Source: Immersiella caudata
Lineage: Eukaryota; Ascomycota; Sordariomycetes; Sordariales; Lasiosphaeriaceae
NCBI GenBank assembly: GCA_030512335.1
Contig: JAULSU010000005.1
Span: 2,294,001-2,358,000 of the forward strand
Direction of reading: 5' to 3'
Length of the DNA stretch: 64,000 nt
The notes below the pieces were generated by a model. It was not told where the DNA came from. It did no database searches and saw only the letters and a list, made by a program, of their open reading frames with translations. Shown in pieces: positions 11,590 through 22,216 of the stretch; positions within the stretch are counted from its first letter, which is position 1, and each line of letters opens with the position of its first letter. The position numbers were made by a program, and so were the translations under genes.

Positions 11590-13344
11590 ATGACTTCGGA
11601 TCCGGAAAAAGAAGTTTGCGATCCTCAATCTTCGGAAAATAGACCCCGGGGCTCGGATTTGTTGACTGTCGAAGATGCCGGCGATTCCGAGAAGCAGTCC
11701 AGGGACGAAGATGGATCGGTCACCATCTACGATCGAAGCGACGCGTCTCCGAGGAGCGGAACCATCGATGTCGCCATAAGTGAGGTGTCGCCCCGGAGCG
11801 GCACTGTCGACGTCGCAAGGGAAGAAGAGGAAGTGCAGTCGTCAAAGAGCGGTGAGGTCGAATTCGACACGCACAAAGTCCACGTCGACATCTCGCATCT
11901 CGAGGCTCGGCCACATGGTACCGGACCCGAAGTGGTGCGGGACTCGGCAGGGTTGGAGCCAATCTCCAACCTCGAAATACTCAACGCTCAGCAGATACCT
12001 CGATGGCTGACCAAGAAGCGGTGGTTCATTGTCGGGGGGTGCATCCTCCTGCTTCTCATCGTCGCCATCATTGTCATTGGTCTGGTTGCCGGTTTGGTCT
12101 TGACACGGCGAGGAGGAAACGACAACACCAGCTCGGACACAGGTATCAACTCGCCGACAACCAACGCAACATGCGGCAGCACCCGACATCCAGTCCAACG
12201 CCAACTCCTAGCCGCAGCTGCAGCAGACTCCTCCCTCTTCATCTTCGCTCGCGGGTTAGACGACGACATATGGTACCGCGCGCTCAGCGGAGCCACCTCG
12301 ACGTGGGCCGGACCATGGGGAAAATGGGTGCGAATGCGCGAGAAGTTCTCGGGCCCTCCCACAGCCATCGACTGGGCACCGCGCGGATCAACCCGCATCC
12401 ACGTCTTCGCGCCGCGCCAAAACAACTACAACGTCCTCGCCGCCGGATACGAAAACGGCACCCTGCCAGGGAGTTGGGAAAACTTAGGCGAGTCGATAGC
12501 CGGCATGGTCTCGCTGTGCAAAATGCCCGCGGGCTTCGTCAACGCCGGCGCCGATCCAGCAGAGCGCATCGATCAGTGGGTGATCAACCGCGAATCCCGC
12601 GGCATCTTCCACAATTTCTGGAACAACGTCATCGGGGGGTTCCAGGAGCCGTCTGTCTATAGCGACTGGGAGAGCAGCCCTTCAGTTCAACCTAGTGCGT
12701 CCTCGCTTGCAGCCATCTGTCGAAAGGACGACCCGGTGCATACCCTCTTGATGTACGCCGATAAAACCGATTCGGTTCGATTTCGTCATTATACCGGCTC
12801 GAGTCGGGCGTGGAACTCGTGGGTTGACATCGGAGGGGAGTTCAAGGGGGATCCTGTGCTGGTGCCGGTGAACGAGACATACTTCACTTTCTTCGGCATC
12901 CACCTCGACGGCGACATTGTCACGTTCAACTGGACGAATGCGACTGGTTTAGGCTTCCGACCCGCTCTGTCGTCCCTCGGCGGAAACTTCACCAGCATGC
13001 CGAGCGCTGTCGTCAGCAATACTAATCCGCTGCGAGTGGATGTCGTGGCTTTGGGGTTGAATGGGAATTATCAGCACAAAACGTTCCAAAATGGGAGATG
13101 GATGGCGAATTGGGAGGATCTTGGTGTGAGTGGGGGTAGTGCGCCTCTGCTGTACAAATTTGAGGCAGGGCCGGATGCGGGGGTCGGGGAACCGCAGAAC
13201 CGGACAGTGATGGCGGCCATTGGTGAGGATAACCAGCTCCGGTTCGCCGCTTGGGATACATCGACAACCTCCCCGTGGAAGGAGCTTCTAGGCAGTTGGA
13301 CGAGTGCGGGTGGGAATTTGACAACGAAGTCGATGTGCGACTGA
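11590..13344 (+). CDS. Type II membrane protein with PLL/AAL-like beta-propeller ectodomain
   Basis: A single exon of 584 residues starts at the ATG in GCGATGACTTCG; the frame upstream has only a GTG. Residues 1-140 are acidic and Ser-rich, with an internal near-duplication (SPRSGTIDVA and SPRSGTVDVA). Residues 146-171 form one hydrophobic helix (FIVGGCILLLLIVAIIVIGL) preceded by KKRW, which predicts a cytosolic N-terminus. A linker follows, then roughly residues 195-584 carry repeated blades with W-x-D/E-L-G endings (GSWENLGESI, WNSWVDIGGEF, ANWEDLGVSGG). That pattern is known from fungal fucose-specific lectins and PLL-like propellers. Sugar binding is inferred only. A cell-surface or vacuolar position is likely. 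Confidence 0.8.
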   Translation: MTSDPEKEVCDPQSSENRPRGSDLLTVEDAGDSEKQSRDEDGSVTIYDRSDASPRSGTIDVAISEVSPRSGTVDVAREEEEVQSSKSGEVEFDTHKVHVDISHLEARPHGTGPEVVRDSAGLEPISNLEILNAQQIPRWLTKKRWFIVGGCILLLLIVAIIVIGLVAGLVLTRRGGNDNTSSDTGINSPTTNATCGSTRHPVQRQLLAAAAADSSLFIFARGLDDDIWYRALSGATSTWAGPWGKWVRMREKFSGPPTAIDWAPRGSTRIHVFAPRQNNYNVLAAGYENGTLPGSWENLGESIAGMVSLCKMPAGFVNAGADPAERIDQWVINRESRGIFHNFWNNVIGGFQEPSVYSDWESSPSVQPSASSLAAICRKDDPVHTLLMYADKTDSVRFRHYTGSSRAWNSWVDIGGEFKGDPVLVPVNETYFTFFGIHLDGDIVTFNWTNATGLGFRPALSSLGGNFTSMPSAVVSNTNPLRVDVVALGLNGNYQHKTFQNGRWMANWEDLGVSGGSAPLLYKFEAGPDAGVGEPQNRTVMAAIGEDNQLRFAAWDTSTTSPWKELLGSWTSAGGNLTTKSMCD

Positions 13345-13556
13345 TTGTGACTTAATGGCGTTATTCGACCTGGAAAGGGATGAGACAAATGGAAACACAT
13401 GGCGTTCGATCTTAGGAAGATGGCATTTGTGTATATGGCATCTAGGAGTCCCGGCTGGGAACTAAATGGCAGAAATGTACAACGATGAAGAAACTAGATC
13501 ATATCCGTGGATGAAGAAGAGGGTCCCTGCTCCGTGGTGGCCAGCGCCGGTGGCCT

Positions 13557-16039
13557 TCAACAACCTTGATCGACATTGGAAAACGAGAAATAGCCAGTGT
13601 ACTCGGGCCCGTCAAACTCAAAGGACGGCGCCCCTCGCTGGTTTGCCGGTTGTTGCGTGCATTTTGGTCCTACGGGCGCTGGTGCGGAATTGGAGGGCTT
13701 TGGCGGCGGCCTCGAAGCAGGTCCGAATCGAACTGGCCAAGGCATCGACTGTGGCCTCTCCTTCTCTTGCGGTTGCTCTTGTTGGGGGGATAGCCCCTCC
13801 TCTGATTCGGATGAAGAAGCCCGAAATAAGTCAACGGTTCTCGGTCGTTTTGTCGAGGGTCCAGGCGTGTCATCAAGATTGATGATTGGTTTCGCCTTCC
13901 GCTTGCTTGGCTTGGTCTTCTCTTTCTGTTCCCTCTCGGCAACATGGGCAGCGCGAAACTTGCGCTCAACTATCTGGGACCCTTCTTCTGGCAGCCAGAG
14001 CCTGGAACCAGAATCGTAGTAGATTGTCATCTTGAGCCACATCTGGAAGGGTCCGTAACGACCCCGTCGGCCTGTTTCTGTGCCCCAGCGCCAGAAGGAT
14101 CTTTCCACTGTAAGAGTAGCGGTGTCTGGTGCCTGACCCTCTTCGGCTAACAACCGCAAGCGGAACCAAACATCTTCAGGCGGCACACTCTTGAAAGTGT
14201 GGAGATCGTAGCAGCACGATCGAGGATCCAGCATATCGCCCCTGTTGTCGTGGTACTCGGCCGGGCAGTTGACATGTTCGTTGGATGGCGCGTGCTTGGC
14301 GTTGTAAAGAGGATCGACGACCAGTTTGAGACCGTCACCAGCCCTGACATCTTGGAAGTCCTGAGGCTTCCGTCCTGGGTGATGGAAGTCGTGTCCCTTT
14401 TTGAAGGGAATATACGCTGCGACATCATTCCACAACCCGGACGGGTTGTCACGGCGCTGGCAGATTTGTAGCCCCCAGGCTGCATCTCGAACAAAGTCTC
14501 TGAATGTTTGCGAGTCCACCGCGAGCTGAGAGGCGCCCATGGCGAGATGGCAGGACCTGTGACGACTCCCTTGGAAACTGGCGGTGAAGATGAGGCGGGT
14601 TCGGATGTTCTCTAGGCCGAGCCTGGTGGCGATCTTGTTGAGGCGGTCCTCGAAGAGTTTGTTCTGTGTCATGCCACCATGAATAAGGACAAAGAGTGGA
14701 AACCCGGACTGTTTCGACCTCGACATTGCGTCGGCCAGCTGATTTTCAAAATTCTCGAATGGACCCTTCATCGACTTCTCGAATTGTTGGATGGCGCGTG
14801 CAGTACTGAGCTGAAAGCTTTCCCAAGTACGGTCTATTCCTCCCAGGTTGTTTGGACGATCCACGGCAATCCTGTAGATGTATTCTTTGTCTCCATACTT
14901 ATCCGGTCTCATCTTCTTCTTTTCGACGTTGAACTGGTCCAACATGTCTTGAAGCGACTCGGAATCGACCTCGACGCCCTTGAGCTTCTTCAGGATGGCC
15001 TTGGTGGCGAGCTTGGCAATGTGAAACTCCCACTCCTCGCTGCCCCCAGAAGTACCCACGGGGTCGGTCACTCGGCAATAATGGAGACCGTCGTCTATAT
15101 TCCTGAATACCGTGTACAACGCTGAGTTCTATGCCCGAGTTAGCCTCATCGGTGATATGGAGTAGCAACCCACTCACACAGCTCATACCGCCAAAATCGT
15201 TGGACAGAACAAAACAGCATCTTGATGCGTCAGGGGTGATCGAACGGAACTTGGCTCTCAGCGACTCATCGGCGTGGTAGTACATGTGCTGAGCTTCTGA
15301 TTCTAGGCAGAACCGAACCTTGGAATGGTCAACCCCGAATGCCTTCGTAAAGATGCGCTCGTACACGGTTCTCTGAGGGCTGCCTTCCCACTGGTCCGGA
15401 ATGGTGAGATGGTAGCGCCTGACGGGAAGTCGTCGATGTGACTCGATCTTCGACTGCAATAACGCCGCGTCCAAATACCGCTTCAGGTACTTGAACGTGG
15501 CGACCGCGACCTCCTCCAAATAGGTCCTCCATCGCAACCTCATCTTCTTTCTCAAGGCCAGGATGGGAAGACATTGCGGGGGTAGAGGCAATTCCGCGGC
15601 CAGCTCTTCGTCCGCCCCGTCTGGAAATCTGGCCTCCAGCCTGTCTGCCATCTTGATCTGCATGTCGTCCAGAGCAAGAACCGGGATGAGGTACTTGAGC
15701 CTCGCGTAGCTTCGACTGGGATCCCGGTCATCCTCTCCATAATGGTATGGCTTCCCTTCGTCACCATCGATTGGCACCATGACGTCAAAGTCCCCTGCCT
15801 CAAGTCGGGACTGGGGCCCTTTGGAATTGTTTTCGACAACGACAGGTTCGGCGGAGGCATCTCCGTTTTCCACTGCGACGTAGGCTGCTCGGAGACCACT
15901 GCTCCCGTTGTCGATGCCAAAGTAGATGCTGCATGACACCGCGCGCCGGTTAGCTCAACGTGAACTCGACATGGTGCATCAGCGATTTTGAACCCACGAC
16001 TTACCCATCGGGCACAAGACGGTTGTTGACGCGAGGCAT
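13557..16039 (-). CDS. Divergent Hsp70-like (ASKHA) ATPase with nuclear-type tail
   Basis: Three exons (16039-16005, 15928-15178, 15128-13557) encode 785 residues. The first exon is only 35 nt (MPRVNNRLVPDG) and joins by GTAAGT..ATGCAG to IYFGIDNGSSG. The family fold uses ATP. Phosphate loop 1 is FGIDNGSSG (residues 15-23), loop 2 is NDFGGMSC (255-262) and the adenosine-site motif is LIHGGMTQN (about 410-418). All differ from canonical DnaK (GIDLGTTNS, DLGGGT). No Hsp70 substrate-binding domain is evident. Residues 664-693 carry basic clusters (KPSKRKAKP, KRPR) that could be a nuclear signal, followed by a Ser/Glu/Pro/Gln-rich end. Such proteins are expanded in filamentous fungi and their clients are mostly unknown. 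The gene is convergent with the propeller gene. Confidence 0.8.
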
Positions 16040-17267
16040 GATGGGGTAGGTGGATTGCAACGCTCAACACAAACACGGAGAGAACGGGATGTGCGCGCGG
16101 GAGCTAAGATGCAGAATAAACTTGGTCAAAAAAATGACTACAGAGAGCTACATTGGAAGGGCGATGTGCAAAAGGGATGAAGACTGCGCAATGTTACTAG
16201 AAGCAGGTCAGGGCGGAGGAGCGTGCCGACAGATACCAAATTGGATCTTGGACGATCAGAGGGAATGCTTTCGGCTTTGTGAGCCTTGTCCCCGCGATCA
16301 GGAAAGTCTCAGAGGAACGCGCTGTGCCGAGTTTCCGCTCGGGACCGAGGACTGGGTACATGACCATTTTCACCTCAGGTATCAAGCCACACAGCAGAGC
16401 TCGTCTCGGATGCATATTACCGCTCGCCTCGAGCTGAAAGAAAAAAAGCCGAGGAGATTCGATGACATTGTCGCGTTGTAGCCTTGGTGTGAAATATTCC
16501 TTTTTACACCCACCACTGGACGCAAGAGCCCTGAATTTTCGGCAGGATGTCAAGCTTCACCACAGAATTTTCCGATGGAACACGCCTTTACAAAACGTCC
16601 TGGGCGGAAATACTGACCAGTATCCTCATTGCAAATGTATTGGGCTAGTCTGGGGGTTTTTTTTTCTTAACAGCAGGCTGTGAGGCCGACAATGCTAATT
16701 TCCCAACCCTTGCTGACACTGGGCCAAGAAAACCCCATGAACCTTCACCGAGAATTCAGCATGGGGGCACACGTAAATCTCAAAATGGGTCCTCGCCAAC
16801 AGCTACCATTCCCGCGGAAGGCTCCCGGGTGGCGTCGCTAGCTCTCAGGCCCCAGGCGCGACAGGGAACCATGTGCGGGCGAAAGATTGCGACTTGTTCA
16901 TTGTTCCAACATATTTAGACCCAAGAACCACAATAAAATGATAGTGACATCACATTTGCTCGCAATTCTGGGTCTTTCAAACCTTGCAAGGTGACAACAC
17001 GCTGGAGGTGAGCGTCATCGCTGGTCGACCGGCCGGTTGGTACCTCATTTCCTGGCCCCCTGAGTTCGAACTCGCTCCTTCCTTTTCACCGAAAACCCGG
17101 TCCCGCCAAGTGCGACTGTCTTTTCAGATAGTCTGGCACTCCCCGTTTCATTGTCCATCTCTACCTGCCTGCTTCATTTTCTCTGTCCATGCATACCTAC
17201 TCAGTAGGGTGAGGTCTCCTTCCAACCTCTTCGCTTGGCTTTTACACTTTCATCGAGCCCAGACACC
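16040..17267. other. Intergenic, divergent promoters, no gene recognised
   Basis: About 1.2 kb lie between the divergent Hsp70-like and zinc-finger genes. A T-run is at 16660-16669. The last 150 bp before 17268 are pyrimidine-rich, as is usual for fungal promoters. No coding segment is supported. Confidence 0.4.
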
Positions 17268-18338
17268 ATGACAGACGCAGTCGAACCCGCCAGTCCCACG
17301 CCAGACCACGAAGAAAAGTACGACACGATCCAGAAGCAGCTCCGTGAGCTCGATCGTGAAGCACGAAAAGCTTGTTACCAACTGTTGGTCTTGCTTGTAC
17401 AGTCCCGGGACAAGGCAGCCCACCTCTCTGAGGAGTGGGACCGCATTCCATGCAGGCTAACAGCTCGAGACCGTAGAGAGGCTTCCTCTCTTCTCCTGGG
17501 CTCTGGCGGCTTCTTTGGCCATGAAGACAACCTCGATTTCACATTGGGCTTTAGCTACAACAACGCCGGCGACGTTTTCAACGTTTCCGTAGATTTCGAT
17601 GCAGAGCTCGGCTCTTCGTGCTACCGACAATGCCCCCAGAAGAGCAAACCATTTCCGCGGAAGATGTCTCGATCTTCAACACCCTCCCCTTCCCCAACCG
17701 GCGCGACAGCCCCTGACACCCTTCGAAGCGTTGCAGCTGCCGTGGACCATCAACCTCAAGCATTTTCTATCCACGAGCCTAACTCGGCCAGCGCAGCCCA
17801 TGGCGGAGGCGATGAAGGCCCCGATCATGGCGGGCCCTTCGCTCCGCAGACACCCGACCAGAGCAAACCATCCTCGCGAACCATCGACACGTCGCCGCGT
17901 AGCTCGCCGCTGTCCAGTCCAGCAAGCAACTGCGGTCACAATGACCCCGACACTCCTTTTGCGCCCCCATCGCCGTCGTTCAGCCCCGAGCCGGCCAAAA
18001 CCAAGCGACGATCACGGGCGCCCACAGGTCAACGTAAACGCCGCCGAGTGACAGACGACGACATGGACGATCAAGGGCCCACATGCAGGAAGTGCGATCC
18101 CCCTCGCACCATCACGGACAAAACTCACTTCAAGCGGCACATGAGGTTGGAGCATGGCCCAGATCAGGGCAAGGCATACCTTTGCCCGCTCAAAGACGAG
18201 TCGGACTCCGTTTGCAACAAAGCTATCAGGCACATCAACAACGTTCGACGTCACCTAGGCAAGTATCACAAGATGGCGCCGGCGGACTACAACAAACTAG
18301 TGCATGAGTTGGAAATGGTGCCCGTTGAAGGGTTATAG
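17268..18338 (+). CDS. Putative zinc-finger protein with C2H2-like C-terminus
   Basis: A single exon of 356 residues. The ATG at 17268 (ACACCATGACAG) is preferred over an in-frame upstream codon. Residues 20-110 are helical and charged (QKQLRELDREARKACYQLL). The middle is Ser/Pro-rich and disordered, with a basic cluster (KTKRRSRAPTGQRKRRR) that suits nuclear import or DNA contact. The C-terminal 90 residues hold CRKCDPP with HFKRHMRLEH, then CPLKDESDSVC with HINNVRRHLGKYH. This is two Cys-x2-Cys / Cys-x8-Cys pairs, each followed by His pairs, and resembles degenerate C2H2 fingers. A transcription-factor role is inferred and no target is known. Confidence 0.7.
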   Translation: MTDAVEPASPTPDHEEKYDTIQKQLRELDREARKACYQLLVLLVQSRDKAAHLSEEWDRIPCRLTARDRREASSLLLGSGGFFGHEDNLDFTLGFSYNNAGDVFNVSVDFDAELGSSCYRQCPQKSKPFPRKMSRSSTPSPSPTGATAPDTLRSVAAAVDHQPQAFSIHEPNSASAAHGGGDEGPDHGGPFAPQTPDQSKPSSRTIDTSPRSSPLSSPASNCGHNDPDTPFAPPSPSFSPEPAKTKRRSRAPTGQRKRRRVTDDDMDDQGPTCRKCDPPRTITDKTHFKRHMRLEHGPDQGKAYLCPLKDESDSVCNKAIRHINNVRRHLGKYHKMAPADYNKLVHELEMVPVEGL

Positions 18339-20973
18339 TAGAACCCGGGATGGCCGCTACGGCCGGGAAACGGGTCTTGGCCGCGGCGGCATCAAGACGC
18401 GGCATTGAGTTTTGCCTACCCCCATAGCGGGCCTAGTGTATGAGAAAGGGATTGCCGCTTTGTTGTATTGCAGACCTTGCAGCATAGAATATTTCCGTCT
18501 CACCACCGCACGAGATCACTAGGGAGCCTGTCGCGGTGAAGAAAGTTACCAACCAGAAGGTCGTGGACGATGCGATGCACCAGCGTTGCCTCCAATTCGA
18601 TATCCACGGCGACGGTCCAGTTATCCCGCCTAGACAACTCCCGAAGTTAGCGCGGGGCAGCATTTGTCGATCTGGTGGTCTTCGCAGAAGTGATGGCCTT
18701 CTGCGGCTTTGGTTTTTCAGAACTGTCATTGGGGCTGCCACGAGAACGTTTTGCGTGGAGGGGTGTGCACGTTCAGCCTGAACCAAATGCAGCTTTTTTG
18801 TATTTTCCCGAGATGGTCGTGTGTAACCTTTCAAGCTCACCATGAAAAGTACATCAGTGGCCCCTACTGGACTGCCGAGGGCATCATCTGGAGGGCCGTC
18901 GTTGGGGCCAAGACTGGCCCTCTCTGATTCAGAGAAACTGGCTGCCCAGGCCGACGATCCCGGAGACGAGTCGGTCGAAGCATCAGTTGAACTATAAGCC
19001 GCTACGTGTAGTAGCATCCTACGGCGGTCCAGTCTAGTGCGAGCATTTGCTTGTGAAGATTGTCAATCTCCATAAACTCAAGGTCCTACTGGTCTCCCAG
19101 TACTCCTCGAGGCTGTCGGCTCATCGCTACCCGGCCGCATTTTTGGCGGCACACACTCAAAGCTCACCGAGCCACCTTGAGTGCCACAGGCTGCTGAAAC
19201 AGCACGGTGTCCTCCCTCAGCCACGCAAAACCCTGCTCTTACGTCTGATTAGGCGCCACCACACAACACACGGCCATCATTGCGCAGCGTATACCTTGTC
19301 CACCTACCTGCCCCAGAACCGCCACAGCAAAAAGCTGGAGAAACTGCGCCTCGATAAGGTAAACCTGGCCAAAACTGTCCTCGCTTGTGACCGGAACGCC
19401 ATAGAGTCCCAAGTGGTGGAGCTTAGGCCAGTGCTGGTTAGGTGGTATTAACCAGCCGTGTTCCGAAATGTCGCGGGCTCGACAGCAGTCTGAGAGAGAT
19501 CCCACCGTGGTATCTGCAGCGTGATACTTTTCAACTGTCTCATCCTCGATGGGGCTTTGGCGAAAGACGGTAAACTGTATGAGGCCGCCACTAAGCCATG
19601 GCGTCGGCTCGGAGCCGACTGGAAACACTACCGCCCGAGGTTCTCCAGCAACACCACGGTGTGAAAGGCTTCAGCGTCTCGTAGACAAGGGACCCCCGCG
19701 CTACAAGGACCCCCGCGTTACAGAGACCCCCGCGATACAGGGCCCTCTAGCGACTGGCAGCCGACCAGGTGCACGCGCACGACCTGCAGAAGCTACGTGG
19801 CGAGCTGATGTAAAAGCTGGCGGAGGGCCCCTTCGTCCCCCTCTTCCTCGCCCTCTCCACGATATGGGCAGCCCCAATAAGTGTCCTCACCCTCTTCCTC
19901 TTCCTCTCCCCCACCACTTCCTCCTCCTCTCCCCCAACACTTCCTCCCACCTCAACAGTATTTTTCTTCAACATTTTTTCTTCTTTTTTCCAGAAAACAG
20001 ATATACCATTATTCAACCCGCTGATTTCAAATTTTCCATTAGTATTTTCATGTCATTTAAAAAGTGTTGATAGTTCGCCGGGTGGGTGAAGGGGTTGTCA
20101 TTTTCCATTAAAGCCCGCTAATTCGCTCCCTTGAAAAGCAATCGCAGGAATTCTGTGTAACATACCGTGCGCTTCTTACGGTGTGTCCGGGTGCCGACAT
20201 GCATACGAGATTGAAGCTGCCGGTCCCTCCTCCAGCCTTCATTAGCAGCGCATGGAGGCGATTCAATACTTGCCGTTGCCGTGGATTGAAGGGCTTTGTC
20301 CTGTTGCCGAAAGTGCAGGTGCGATGTCAGGCCAGAGCTGAAAGTAGAACTGTTTGGACGATGCACGCTCCAAGCTCCATTCGTTTTGGAGATTCCTGAT
20401 TGAAAGCCACTTTTACCTCAGCGGAGCGCGATTGAGTGGTCGTAACATTCTGGACAGGTGCAAATGCTTCAAAAGGGAGCCAGCGGAAAGAGCGGTTATG
20501 GAGGAGGGTCTGTGGCGACGTGTTTCCTCCTCTATCCCTTCAGCTTCCCTCGTTCTCTTCTCAGCGTCTCAGTTGCCACAGTCGCAAAATTCTTCCTTCT
20601 TCCTCTGAAAGAAGAAAAGCCACTTAGAGATTGTACCCATCACGGTTGAGCCCTATGGTTTCTTGGCGCCGCTGTGCGGCGTTTGCTTGGTTGTCATGGT
20701 GTACTTTTGGGGCGCGGCTGGAGGTAGCATTGGCAATTGAACCTCCTGAGACTACAGAAAATGAGGTGCTTCAACTTCTGCCGAGTTTCCTAATTGCCAA
20801 TACCTTCATGATGGAGGCGTTCCAGGTTGTCTCCAGTCTGCGCCGCAAACTGTTAGACGGCTGAGAGAAGTAGCTGACCTGCATCACCAGCCCTCAAAAC
20901 AAATTCTTGGCGTCGCGAGACAGTCCGTTTCATTCTTCATCAAAGTTCGAAATCCACCTCCTTGGACGACACA
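18339..20973. other. Long gene-free stretch with minisatellite and pyrimidine-rich tract
   Basis: No gene is supported in 2.6 kb. On the minus strand near 19240-19628 a protein-like run (QHWPKLHHLGLYGVP) looks faintly like an LRR/F-box relic. On the plus strand near 19607 RLETLPPEVLQQ resembles an F-box start but breaks at once. A 17-bp minisatellite is at 19690-19740. Positions 19880-20060 are C/T-rich, then A/T-rich. Confidence 0.4.
19690..19740. repeat. Minisatellite, three 17-bp units
   Basis: Three tandem units of 17 bp (19690-19706, 19707-19723, 19724-19740) share the consensus RGACCCCCGCGNTACAR, with one or two differences between units. The period is not a multiple of three and no gene overlaps it. 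Confidence 0.85.
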
Positions 20974-21818
20974 ATGGCGGAAGCGCTGGGGGTTGTCGCA
21001 AGCGACATGGCAGTCACCCACGCCGTCGCCACCCTTCGATGCGCCGTCTTCGTTGTGAAGAAACTCTGCGACGAACTCGACGAAATTTCCGAAAGGATCA
21101 TGTATCTACTCGATGAGCTCGAAATTCTAAACCCGATTCTTTCCGACGCCCAAAAAACGGATTGAGAGCTTCGGTTGAGTCGAGTACGCGTTTAGGTTCG
21201 AGTCGTGGACTGATGCAGATGCTCGTCGGGCGGCGACGTCCCGCCAGCTCGCTTCGTCGGCCCTAGAGAACCTGGCATTGAGCCTTCAAGAGTGAATCTC
21301 GGCCGCTTCAGGAGCGAGGAAAAGGATTGCGGGCTTCAGGGCGGTCTTGAAGAAGAGTGAACTAGCGTTGCTAGAGCGGCGACTGGAGGGCGCTGTTCGG
21401 GTCTTGATGGGGGCTCAGAACTGGCCAACTCAAGTTTGTGGAGATCCTTTTCTCCGTTGGAGAATAACAGCGCAGCTGACTGGAAGGCAGAGCATTGGTC
21501 CAACCCCAGCCTGATTTGATTATCCGAAGGCTCGAGGAGGCGTCACGAGTAGTCCCTGATGATCCCCCTGATTATCTGCGGCCTGATGACGGAGATCGAG
21601 ACGTCGGCCATCAAAATTTTCCCGCGTCTATTCAGCAGAGCCAGAGCGACCACTGCAGCACGGGGCCACAGCTGAACAAAGACTGGCCTCGGCCACAGAG
21701 GATCGGCCAACTAGCCCTTCGGCAATCAGCAGGGGGCTTTCAGTTCAGGGTCGTGTCCCCTGCAGTTGGGTGGGCAGTACAACAGTCCTCGGAACTGTTG
21801 GTCCCATTACGGGCCTGA
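20974..21818 (+). pseudogene. Pseudogene of a fungal STAND/NLR-type N-terminal domain protein
   Basis: The ATG at 20974 opens MAEALGVVASDMAVTHAV and runs to LDELEILNPILSDAQ, then meets TGA at 21163-21165. This start and the LLDELEILNPIL box are typical of the Helo-like/SesA-type N-terminal domain that precedes NACHT or other effector modules in fungal NLR-like proteins. After the stop the same family continues: ALENLALSLQE, TGA, ISAASGARKRIAGFRAVLKK, then LALLERRLEGAVRVLMGAQN (about 21214-21427). A last block GGFQFRVVSPAVGW (about 21730-21770) fits the C-terminal part of such short family members. At least two stops and a frame change make it non-functional. The direct role of intact relatives in non-self recognition is inferred. 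Confidence 0.65.
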
Positions 21819-22216
21819 ACCCGAAGATTGGAGATTTGTCTGGGAAACATCTGAGGATGAGTGGCCCGGACAGTTTTGGCAGGAGTAGGCGGACGGATCG
21901 AACGCGAGGAGGCTCGGAAGTTCATGCCACCAGGGGCTTGGGTTGAGGAGGAAGAGCATGTGCACGAGGGTGATGAGTGGGATCACGAATGAGGGTTGGG
22001 TTGAGGCTCGACATGGCGAGTCGAGCGAGCGAGTTGTTTGAAGAACTCGACGAACGAACAGTTCGGAATTCGTATTGCCTCGGAAACCAGATATAAGCGC
22101 CCCTTTGCCAGTACCTATTTCTGAACGCCCCTATGCCTGACTTCTTTAGACCCCAAAACTCAGTCTACCACATACACCTCAGCCTCTTCGTCTAATGCAT
22201 CATCTAACCATCACTC
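21819..22216. other. No gene recognised
   Basis: About 400 bp between the NLR-type relic and the terpene synthase stop. Nothing coding is supported. Confidence 0.4.

Noticed and set aside
19239..19745. F-box/LRR gene
   Set aside because: RLETLPPEVLQQ (plus strand) and QHWPKLHHLGLYGVP (minus strand) resemble F-box and LRR strings but lie on opposite strands and break at once.
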